From contig JAGOTN010000003.1 of NCBI GenBank assembly GCA_018061745.1, forward strand, positions 1 to 11,934: 11,934 nucleotides of DNA. The letters are read 5' to 3'. This DNA is from Minisyncoccota bacterium. GTDB taxonomy: Bacteria > Patescibacteriota > Minisyncoccia > Phycocordibacterales > JAACPR01. The position numbers and the translations under genes were made by a program. The notes beneath the pieces were generated by a model. That model was not told the origin of the DNA. It made no database searches and saw only the letters and a list, made by a program, of their open reading frames with translations. Position 1 is the first letter of the stretch. Each line of letters opens with the position of its first letter. Below are positions 5,391 through 11,934 of this stretch, in pieces.

Positions 5391-8300
5391 ATGTATAAAA
5401 AACGACAACAAAAAGTATTTACAAAAATGACACTTAAGGTTGCTTCACCAGAGCGAATCAAAGAGTGGTCATTTGGAGAGGTTACAAAACCTGAAACAAT
5501 GAACTACAGAACACAACGTTCTGAAAAACATGGTCTATTCGACGAAAAAATCTTCGGTCCAGATAAGGATTACGAATGTTACTGTGGAAAATATAAAGGA
5601 ATTCGATACAAGGGAATTATTTGTGAAAAATGTGGAGTTGAACTTACAAGAAGTATTGTTCGACGAGAAAGAATGGGACACATCGAACTTTCAACACCTG
5701 TTTCTCACATTTGGTTCTTGCGATCAATGCCTTCTAGAATTGGATTAGTTCTAGGTATGTCAATGGCAGACTTGGAGAAAGTTGTTTACTTTGCTGGGTA
5801 TCTTATTACTGAAGTTCATGAAGATGAACGAAAAAGATTCTTAAAAGAATTGGAATCAGAATTCAAATCTAAAACAGCTAGTTCACAAGACAAGAAAACA
5901 AAAGACGCTATTAAAAATATTTATACTGAAACAAAAAAAGATATTGATGGTTTGAGATCTGGAATGGTTTTAGATGAAGTTGCATTTCATAAATATTCAA
6001 TGAGATATTCAACTTTGTTTGAAGCAAAAATCGGAGCCGAAGCTATTTACGATATCTGTCGTTCTATTGATTTAGAAAAACTATTAGCAAGACTACAAGA
6101 AGAAAAAACTACTTCAACAGGTCCAGCTAAAGAAAAACTAAATAAAAGAATTAGCGTTATCAAAAACATGATCAACGCAAAAATTCGTCCAGAATGGATG
6201 TTCCTAACAAGAATCCCAGTTATTCCTCCAGGATTACGACCTATGGTTGCTCTTGAAGGAGGACGACAAGCGACATCTGATGTTAACGATCTTTATCGAC
6301 GAGTTATCAACCGAAACAATCGTTTGAAAAAACTTCTAGATATTCACGCGCCTGATGTTATTTTGCGAAACGAAAAAAGAATTCTACAAGAAGCAGTTGA
6401 TGCTTTGATTGATAATTCAATTCGTCACGGAAATCAACTTTATGCAGGAGCAATGCAAGCGCAAAAGCGACCATTGAAATCTATTGCAGATAACTTGAAG
6501 AGTAAGAGAGGAATTTTCCGAAATAACCTTCTTGGAAAACGAGTAGATTATTCAGGACGTTCTGTGATTGTTGTTGGTCCAGATTTGAAATTGAATCAAT
6601 GTGGATTGCCAAAACATTTAGCACTTGAATTATTTAAACCTTTCGTAATTTCTGGTTTGATTGCAAGAGAACTTGCTTTCAACATTAGGGGTGCAGGAAG
6701 ATTGATTGACGAAGGTGTTCCAGAAGTTTGGGAAGTTTTGGAAGAAGTTATTAAAGGAAAATATATTCTTCTAAACCGAGCCCCTACACTTCACAGACTT
6801 GGAATCCAAGCTTTCCAACCAATTCTAATTGAAGGTAATGCTTTGCAAGTTCACCCACTTGTATGTACAGCTTTCAACGCCGATTTCGATGGAGATCAAA
6901 TGGCCGTTCACGTACCACTTTCAGAAGTTGCGCAATACGAAGCTAGAGAAATTATGGCTTCTGACAAAAACATTCTAAAGCCGGGAAGTGGAGAACTTAT
7001 TTTAGCTGTAAACAACCTAGATATTATTTTAGGAGTTTATTGGATGACTAAAACTATGGAAGGAGAAAAAGGTGAAGGAACTTCTTTCGCTGGTCCGAAC
7101 ATGGCAATTCTTGCAAACGATTATGGAGAAATTAGTCTAAGAGCAAAAATAAAAGTTAAAGGAAAAGTTGGTGGAAAACTTTCTGACTATCAAGATTCAA
7201 TGATTGAAACTTCAGTTGGAAGATTGATGTTCAACGCAATCATGCCTGAAGATTATCCTTTTATTAACGAACCAATTGATAAAGGAAAACTAGGTATCAT
7301 GATTGATGAAATGATAATCAAGTATGGTCCTGCGCGAGTTGTTGAAATTCTTGATGATATAAAATCATTTGGATTTAAATACGCTACTATTGCTGGAGTT
7401 ACTTGGGGTATCGATGATATTAAAGTTCCAGAAGGAAAGTGGGATCTAATTAAATCTGGTCAAGAAAAAGTAAATCAAATTTTAGACCAATACAACGAAG
7501 GTCTTTTGTCTAGCGAAGAAAAACTTAGAAAGATAGTTGATGTTTGGCATGGTGTAAAAAATGATATTGAAAAATTAATTCCAGAATTACTTGATAAAAA
7601 CGGATCTGTATACGATATGTTGAAATCAGGAGCTCGAGGATCTATTTCTCAAATTTCTCAAATGTCTGGTATGAAAGGTTTGATTCAAAACTCAAAAGGA
7701 GAAACAATTGAGTTCCCTGTTTTATCATCTTCAAAAGAAGGACTAACACCGATTGAATATTTCACTACTACTCACGGATCACGAAAAGGATTAGCCGATA
7801 CAGCCTTGAACACTGCTAAAGCTGGTTACCTAACTCGAAAATTGTTCTCAGTTGCACAAGATGTGATTATTTCTGAACAAGATTGTGGAACAAATAAAAA
7901 TATTGAAATCAAAACAACTAGCGATTCAGGAATTGACGTTCCTTTGTCAAAGAAAGTTCGAGGAAGAATTCTTGCAAAAGATTTAGCTGACTCAACCGGT
8001 TCTGTTGTGTTCAAAAAAGGATATTTGATTACAAAAGCAGATGCTTTGAAAATTGAAAAAATTGCACCTGAAGTTGTAACTGTATTCTCTCCTTTGACTT
8101 GTGAATCAAGACACGGAGTTTGTGCTAAGTGTTACGGTCTAGATTTAGGAAAAGATAAATTGGTTGATATTGGAGAAGCTGTTGGAACTGTTGCTGCACA
8201 AGCGATTGGAGAGCCAGGAACACAGCTAACTATGCGTACTTTCCATGCTGGAGGTACAGCTTCTGTTGGTGGAGATATTACAGCCGGTCTTCCTAGAGTA

Positions 8301-9056
8301 GAAGAAGTATTCGAAAGAAGAAAGCCAAAAAGTCCTGCTGTTGTTGCACGTGTTGCAGGAACAATTAGTGAAATAATTGATCACGGAAAAGAAAAAACAA
8401 TTCTAATTCTTCCAGACGCTGGTAGTGCCGCAAAGAAGACTAGCAAAAAAGATGTTGAATATGTATTCCCAGTAGTGCGTACTCCTTTGGTAAAAGCTGG
8501 TGATCATGTTGAAAAAGGACAAGTTCTTACTGACGGTTCTGTTGATCTTCAAGAAATGTTTGAATTTGCAGGAAGAGAAAAAACTCAAGAATATATAATC
8601 AGTCAAGTAAATAAAATTTATGAACTTCAAGGAGCGGCAGTTTCTAGAAAACACATTGAAATTATTATTCGACAAATGTTCTCAAGAGTAAAAATAGTTT
8701 CTGGTGGAGATACTCGATTTTCAGAAGGAGAGATTGCAGAAGTTGTTGCAGTTGTAGAAGCGAATGAAAAAACTGATGACAAAGCTGTAGTAAATCAATT
8801 GATCATGGGAATCACAGAAGTTTCTCTAACAAGAGACAGTTTCCTTTCAGCTGCTTCATTCCAACACACACCAAGAATCTTGATTGCTGGTGCTATAAAA
8901 GGAGCAGAAGACAGACTAGAAGGATTGAAAGAAAACGTGATTATTGGACGCTTGATTCCAGCTGGAACAGGATTTATTGGAAGTCAAAAAAATATTGCAG
9001 CTCAAGAAATTGAAACTGAAATTGAAACCAAACTCGCAGAAGAAAGAGAACGATAG
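5391..9056 (+). CDS. rpoC: DNA-directed RNA polymerase subunit beta'
   Basis: RpoC carries the catalytic magnesium centre. With the start at 5391 it has 1221 residues. Features in order: SWFGEV-type N-terminus (here WSFGEVTKPETMNYRT), zinc site one C63, C65, C78, C81; the clamp/rudder region GKRVDYSGRSVIVVGPDL; NADFDGDQMAVH with D498, D500 and D502; the GSRKGLADTALNTAKAGYLT segment leading to the bridge helix; zinc site two C832, C904, C911, C914; the trigger loop AAQAIGEPGTQLTMRTFHAG; and LKENVIIGRLIPAGTG near the end. There is no SI3 insertion in the trigger loop. An upstream in-frame ATG at 5355 would overlap rpoB by 32 bp and add 12 unconserved residues. ATG 5427 (MTLKVASPERI) is a possible alternative. 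I prefer 5391, four bases after the rpoB stop. Arginine is often encoded by CGA: 6 of the first 11 Arg codons. Confidence 0.97.
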   Translation: MYKKRQQKVFTKMTLKVASPERIKEWSFGEVTKPETMNYRTQRSEKHGLFDEKIFGPDKDYECYCGKYKGIRYKGIICEKCGVELTRSIVRRERMGHIELSTPVSHIWFLRSMPSRIGLVLGMSMADLEKVVYFAGYLITEVHEDERKRFLKELESEFKSKTASSQDKKTKDAIKNIYTETKKDIDGLRSGMVLDEVAFHKYSMRYSTLFEAKIGAEAIYDICRSIDLEKLLARLQEEKTTSTGPAKEKLNKRISVIKNMINAKIRPEWMFLTRIPVIPPGLRPMVALEGGRQATSDVNDLYRRVINRNNRLKKLLDIHAPDVILRNEKRILQEAVDALIDNSIRHGNQLYAGAMQAQKRPLKSIADNLKSKRGIFRNNLLGKRVDYSGRSVIVVGPDLKLNQCGLPKHLALELFKPFVISGLIARELAFNIRGAGRLIDEGVPEVWEVLEEVIKGKYILLNRAPTLHRLGIQAFQPILIEGNALQVHPLVCTAFNADFDGDQMAVHVPLSEVAQYEAREIMASDKNILKPGSGELILAVNNLDIILGVYWMTKTMEGEKGEGTSFAGPNMAILANDYGEISLRAKIKVKGKVGGKLSDYQDSMIETSVGRLMFNAIMPEDYPFINEPIDKGKLGIMIDEMIIKYGPARVVEILDDIKSFGFKYATIAGVTWGIDDIKVPEGKWDLIKSGQEKVNQILDQYNEGLLSSEEKLRKIVDVWHGVKNDIEKLIPELLDKNGSVYDMLKSGARGSISQISQMSGMKGLIQNSKGETIEFPVLSSSKEGLTPIEYFTTTHGSRKGLADTALNTAKAGYLTRKLFSVAQDVIISEQDCGTNKNIEIKTTSDSGIDVPLSKKVRGRILAKDLADSTGSVVFKKGYLITKADALKIEKIAPEVVTVFSPLTCESRHGVCAKCYGLDLGKDKLVDIGEAVGTVAAQAIGEPGTQLTMRTFHAGGTASVGGDITAGLPRVEEVFERRKPKSPAVVARVAGTISEIIDHGKEKTILILPDAGSAAKKTSKKDVEYVFPVVRTPLVKAGDHVEKGQVLTDGSVDLQEMFEFAGREKTQEYIISQVNKIYELQGAAVSRKHIEIIIRQMFSRVKIVSGGDTRFSEGEIAEVVAVVEANEKTDDKAVVNQLIMGITEVSLTRDSFLSAASFQHTPRILIAGAIKGAEDRLEGLKENVIIGRLIPAGTGFIGSQKNIAAQEIETEIETKLAEERER

Positions 9057-9061
9057 TATAG

Positions 9062-9078
9062 TACGGTATATATCCGTA
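9062..9078 (+). promoter_or_regulatory. Inverted repeat reaching the dnaG start codon
   Basis: TACGG (9062-9066) and CCGTA (9074-9078) form a 5-bp stem around a 7-base AT loop; the last A is the first base of the dnaG ATG. A TATAGT box (9057-9062) overlaps its left end but has no -35 partner. The stem could hinder ribosome access to dnaG, or be chance. Weak evidence. Confidence 0.25.
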
Positions 9079-10778
9079 TGAATTCTGATGTTGAAAAAAT
9101 AAAGGAGCGGTTAGATATTGTTGATCTGATTAGTTCTTACATAAAGGTTGAGAAGTCTGGAAAAAATTTCAAGGCTTGTTGCCCATTTCATAATGAAAAA
9201 ACACCATCTTTGTTTATCTCGCCGGACCGTGGAACATTTTACTGTTTCGGTTGTGGTAAGAAAGGAGATGTTTTTTCATTTGTAGAATTTTTTGAAGGAA
9301 TTGATTTTATTGCTTCATTAAAAATATTAGCTGATAAAGCTGGTGTTATTCTTTCAAATACTAAATTTGGAGATAAATCTGAAAAAGATAAAGGATTTAA
9401 GATTTTAGATTGTGCTACTAATTTTTTTCAAAATTCACTTTCTAAAAATGAATCTGCTAAAAAATATTTGAAAGATCGTGGAGTTAATGACGAGACTATT
9501 GAAAAATGGAGAATCGGATGTGTTGAAAATAATTGGTCTGATTTGTATAACGATTTAAAACAATTAGGTTTTGAAGATCGTGAAATTGAAGAAGTTGGTT
9601 TAATTAAAAAAGGAGATAAGGGAAATTATTACGATAGATTTAGAGGAAGAATAATGTTTCCAATTGCAAACGCTTCTGAAAAAATTGTTGGATTCACTGG
9701 AAGAATTTTAATTCCGGATGATAAACAAGCTAAATATGTTAATAGTCCCGAAACTGCTTTTTTCAGTAAATCTCATATTTTGTACGGATTACATTTAGCT
9801 AAAACTTCTATTAGAAAAAATAATTTTAGTATTTTAGTTGAAGGTCAGTTCGATGCAATTATGTCTCATCAGATTGGTTATACAAACACAGTGGCTACTT
9901 CAGGAACGGCTTTAACAGATGATCAGCTTACACAGTTAGCAAGAATCTCTTCTAGGATTGTTATTGCCCTAGATGCAGATGGAGCTGGTTTTAGGGCTTC
10001 TGAAAAGGTCTGGCAGTTGGCTCTTTCTAAGGGTATGGATGTAAAAATCGCAAAATTACCTTTAGGAAAAGATCCAGCAGATTTAGTTAAAGATGATCCT
10101 GAAGAATGGAAAAAAGCCATAAGAGGAGCTACACACATCATTGATTGTTTGATTGAACAAATTGATGCTAGAAAATTAGAAAGAAGAACGCTTGCAATTG
10201 AAATTCATAAAATTTTGATTCCGTATATAAATAAACTTGAGAGCGCAATAGAGCAATCTCATTTTATTGAAAAAATATCTAGAAAGTTTAATCTTTCTCA
10301 AGATGTTTTGTGGAGAGAAGTTTCAGAAGTTAAAAATATTATTTCTACACAAGAGGTAAAAGTTTCTGAAAAAACTGAAGACAAAAAATCAATATCTGAT
10401 CAATTGCTAGGAATTTTATTCTGGCAGAAATCAAAATCAAATCCAGATATTGATGTTTTGAAGTTGGAGAATAAGATAATTGAAATTATGGGAAAAGACT
10501 CTATTGAGTTGGCAGAAAGAAATCCAAATATTGATGCGATTATTTTTACAACAGAGTCGGCATATCCAGATAATAAAATTTTAGAGAATACAATTAGAGA
10601 GTTGCTTGTAAGAGTTAAAAAATCACTACTTGAATTTAGAAGAACTGAAATAAGAAAAGAATTAGAAAATTCTGAAAACACAAATGATAATTTATCGCAT
10701 GATGAGTTGTTGAAAGAGTTGCAAGAAATTTCAAAAAATATAGAACTTCTGAACAGCGGGTCTATGGACTTATGGTAA
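9078..10778 (+). CDS. dnaG: DNA primase
   Basis: DnaG makes the RNA primers for leading- and lagging-strand replication and works with the replicative helicase DnaB. The 566 residues show the usual three parts. The CHC2 zinc-binding domain has C35, H38, C56 and C59 within CPFHNEKTPS and FYCFGCGKKGD. The catalytic core contains YDRFRGRIMFPI (185-196), KYVNSPET (219-226) and a TOPRIM fold with the acidic residues E255 (LVEGQFDA) and D299/D301 (ALDADGAG). The C-terminal part, from about residue 395 (SISDQLLGILFW) to the end, matches a helicase-interaction domain in position but is poorly conserved in sequence. Length is close to that of E. coli (581). It starts 21 bp after rpoC without a Shine-Dalgarno sequence and is followed by rpoD, as in classical dnaG-rpoD operons. 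Its codon use is more T/A-ending than rpoB and rpoC, consistent with lower expression. Confidence 0.96.
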   Translation: MNSDVEKIKERLDIVDLISSYIKVEKSGKNFKACCPFHNEKTPSLFISPDRGTFYCFGCGKKGDVFSFVEFFEGIDFIASLKILADKAGVILSNTKFGDKSEKDKGFKILDCATNFFQNSLSKNESAKKYLKDRGVNDETIEKWRIGCVENNWSDLYNDLKQLGFEDREIEEVGLIKKGDKGNYYDRFRGRIMFPIANASEKIVGFTGRILIPDDKQAKYVNSPETAFFSKSHILYGLHLAKTSIRKNNFSILVEGQFDAIMSHQIGYTNTVATSGTALTDDQLTQLARISSRIVIALDADGAGFRASEKVWQLALSKGMDVKIAKLPLGKDPADLVKDDPEEWKKAIRGATHIIDCLIEQIDARKLERRTLAIEIHKILIPYINKLESAIEQSHFIEKISRKFNLSQDVLWREVSEVKNIISTQEVKVSEKTEDKKSISDQLLGILFWQKSKSNPDIDVLKLENKIIEIMGKDSIELAERNPNIDAIIFTTESAYPDNKILENTIRELLVRVKKSLLEFRRTEIRKELENSENTNDNLSHDELLKELQEISKNIELLNSGSMDLW

Positions 10779-10790
10779 TAAAAATTGTAA

Positions 10791-10796
10791 TATAGT
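10791..10796 (+). promoter_or_regulatory. Possible -10 box before rpoD
   Basis: TATAGT (five of six consensus bases) lies in the 31-bp dnaG-rpoD gap, 13 bases before the rpoD ATG. No convincing -35 box occurs 16-18 bp upstream. The identical hexamer stands 15 bases before dnaG. An internal promoter would let rpoD be made separately from rpoBC and dnaG, but the evidence is only this one box. Confidence 0.25.
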
Positions 10797-10809
10797 CCTA
10801 CCATTTTGT

Positions 10810-11934
10810 ATGGCAAAAACAAGTATTAAAAAAGTACAAAAATCAATAAAAAATAAAGCAGTAAAAACTGCCAAAACTAAAAAAATGAAAGTCGCTAAAA
10901 ATAAAATTATGAAGCGACCGGTTAGTGTTGCCAAAAAGAACACTGTAAAAAAAGTAGCTACTAAGAAAGTTGTAAAGAAGGTTGAAAAGAAAGTTGTAAA
11001 AAAGGTAGTTAAGATTGAAAAAGTTGTTGTAAAAAAAGTTACAAAACAAAGACAAGAACTTGATAAAAAATTAAGTAAGATTTTATCAAAAGGAAAAGAC
11101 CGGGGTTATGTTACATACGATGAAATATTACGTGAGTTTCCAAATGTAGAAACTGATGTGTTTTTTCTTGATGAAATGTATGCAAAGTTTACTCAGATGG
11201 GAATTGATGTTTTGGAAGGTGGTGGTTTGTTGAGTATAGAGCCAGATCCTGAATTGAGTAAATACAATTATTCAAAACAAGCATCTTCTCAATACGATTC
11301 AATTCAAATTTATTTGAAAGAAATTGGACAATATCCTTTGATTCAAGCTGCTGAAGAAAAAGAATTAGCAAAAAGAATTGAAGTTGGTGATGATGAAGCG
11401 AGAATGCTTTTGGCTAGAGCTAACTTAAGATTGGTTGTTTCAATTGCTAAAAAATATGTAGGAAGAAGTCCTGATCTTACACTTTTGGATTTAATTCAAG
11501 AAGGTAATTTGGGTTTGTTTAAAGCTGTTGATAAATTTGATCAATCAAAAGGTTTTAAATTTTCTACTTATGCGACATGGTGGATTCGACAAGCCATAAC
11601 TCGTGCGCTTGCAGATCAATCAAGAACAATTCGTGTTCCTGTTCACATGGTTGAAACAATTGCTAAATACAAACAAATTCACCGAAGACTTAGTCAAGAT
11701 TTAGGAAGAGATCCGATGCCTGAAGAAATCGCAGTGGAAATGGGTGTTGATGTTGATAAAATTTACACAATTGAAAAAATTGATCAAAGTACTGTAAGTT
11801 TGGAAACTCCACTTGGAGATGATGATGAAAAATCTACACTGGGAGACTTTTTGGCAGATGATAAAATTCTATCTCCAGATCAAGAAGCTTCAAGAAGAAT
11901 TCTTACAGATCAAGTTCAAGAAATTTTGAATGAC
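10810..11934 (+). CDS. rpoD: Primary RNA polymerase sigma factor (sigma70/SigA), C-terminus cut by window end
   Basis: The first 375 codons of a group-1 sigma factor are visible; it directs core polymerase to housekeeping promoters. Residues 1 to about 79 are a basic, lysine-valine-rich tail: 31 Lys and only two acidic residues in the first 80. Region 1.1 follows (about 80-136, with LSKGKDRGYVTYDEIL), then region 1.2 (DSIQIYLKEIGQYPLI, 163-178), region 2 (RANLRLVVSIAKKYVG, 203-218; DLIQEGNLGLFKAVDKFD, 227-244), and the -10-recognition and melting segment STYATWWIRQAITRALADQS (252-271). Region 3 starts at VPVHMVETI (276-284), and the 3.2 finger is LGDFLADD (344-351). There is no large insertion between 1.2 and 2, so it resembles SigA of Gram-positives more than E. 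coli RpoD. Region 4 lies almost wholly beyond the window. The ATG at 10810 is the first in frame; no Shine-Dalgarno sequence is visible. Confidence 0.96.
   Translation, partial: MAKTSIKKVQKSIKNKAVKTAKTKKMKVAKNKIMKRPVSVAKKNTVKKVATKKVVKKVEKKVVKKVVKIEKVVVKKVTKQRQELDKKLSKILSKGKDRGYVTYDEILREFPNVETDVFFLDEMYAKFTQMGIDVLEGGGLLSIEPDPELSKYNYSKQASSQYDSIQIYLKEIGQYPLIQAAEEKELAKRIEVGDDEARMLLARANLRLVVSIAKKYVGRSPDLTLLDLIQEGNLGLFKAVDKFDQSKGFKFSTYATWWIRQAITRALADQSRTIRVPVHMVETIAKYKQIHRRLSQDLGRDPMPEEIAVEMGVDVDKIYTIEKIDQSTVSLETPLGDDDEKSTLGDFLADDKILSPDQEASRRILTDQVQEILND
10963..11010 (+). repeat. 24-bp tandem repeat in the basic tail of rpoD
   Basis: Two 24-bp units (10963-10986 and 10987-11010) encode KKVVKKVE and KKVVKKVV. 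The first 21 bases of each match with few differences. Further shortened KV-rich copies lie on both sides (10945-11040). This suggests the sigma tail grew by in-frame duplication, much as the S16 tail did, but with opposite charge. Confidence 0.7.

Noticed and set aside
369..10778. Alternative genetic code (UGA read as Gly, as in Gracilibacteria/SR1)
   Set aside because: The conserved genes contain no in-frame TGA and glycine is encoded by ordinary GGN codons. The six visible stops are three TAA and three TAG, but six is too few to make absence of TGA stops meaningful.
10400..10822. 140-codon minus-strand open frame opposite dnaG, and similar antisense frames such as 952-1197, 8403-8675, 9923-10141 and 10843-11055
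   Set aside because: Each lies opposite a well-conserved gene, has composition dictated by the AT-rich sense strand, and shows no family motif. I consider them chance frames.
1..11934. Mobile elements, CRISPR arrays, tRNA or rRNA genes, phage or defence genes
   Set aside because: No terminal inverted repeats, transposase motifs, spaced direct repeats or tRNA-like cloverleaf segments were found. The only repeats are short coding repeats in rpsP and rpoD.

Overview
The window is AT-rich (roughly one third G+C by eye), densely coding, and carries only core information-processing genes. I read it as a chromosomal segment of a Candidate Phyla Radiation (Patescibacteria, probably Parcubacteria-like) bacterium. 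The reasons are short versions of RpoB (1072 aa) and TrmD (220 aa), a divergent TrmD knot (GPYVVTGGE rather than the usual GDYVL(S/T)GGE), low-complexity charged tails on S16 and on the sigma factor, and start codons with no Shine-Dalgarno sequence. The assignment to a group is inference from protein character; no rRNA gene is present to settle it. The standard bacterial code fits, because no conserved reading frame is interrupted by TGA.

Layout. Positions 1-303 (minus strand) hold the N-terminal 101 codons of an RNase R-type exoribonuclease, running off the left edge. It diverges across 65 bp from rpsP (bS16), which is followed by khpA (KH-domain RNA-binding protein) and trmD (tRNA m1G37 methyltransferase). 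This is the familiar rpsP-khpA-rimM-trmD-rplS neighbourhood without rimM and without rplS. A 253-bp non-coding region (1915-2167) follows, the longest in the window. It contains a good sigma70-type promoter, a perfect CG-alternating palindrome, an intrinsic-terminator-like hairpin and a second promoter next to the next gene. No gene-free stretch exceeds 300 bases.

From 2168 to the right edge four genes lie head to tail: rpoB, rpoC, dnaG and rpoD (the last cut by the window end after 375 codons). The gaps are 4, 21 and 31 bp. This joins the two large RNA polymerase subunits to the primase-primary sigma pair known from the classical rpsU-dnaG-rpoD operon. The arrangement would coordinate supply of core polymerase, its housekeeping sigma factor and replication primase.

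I see no mobile element, CRISPR array, tRNA, rRNA or defence system, and no clearly new biological system. The points most worth a second look are the rpoBC-dnaG-rpoD linkage, the promoter/terminator leader before rpoB, substitutions at rifampicin-contact positions of RpoB, the strongly basic N-terminal tail on the primary sigma factor, the glutamate-rich tail on S16, and the apparent lack of Shine-Dalgarno sequences with promoters placed almost on the start codons.
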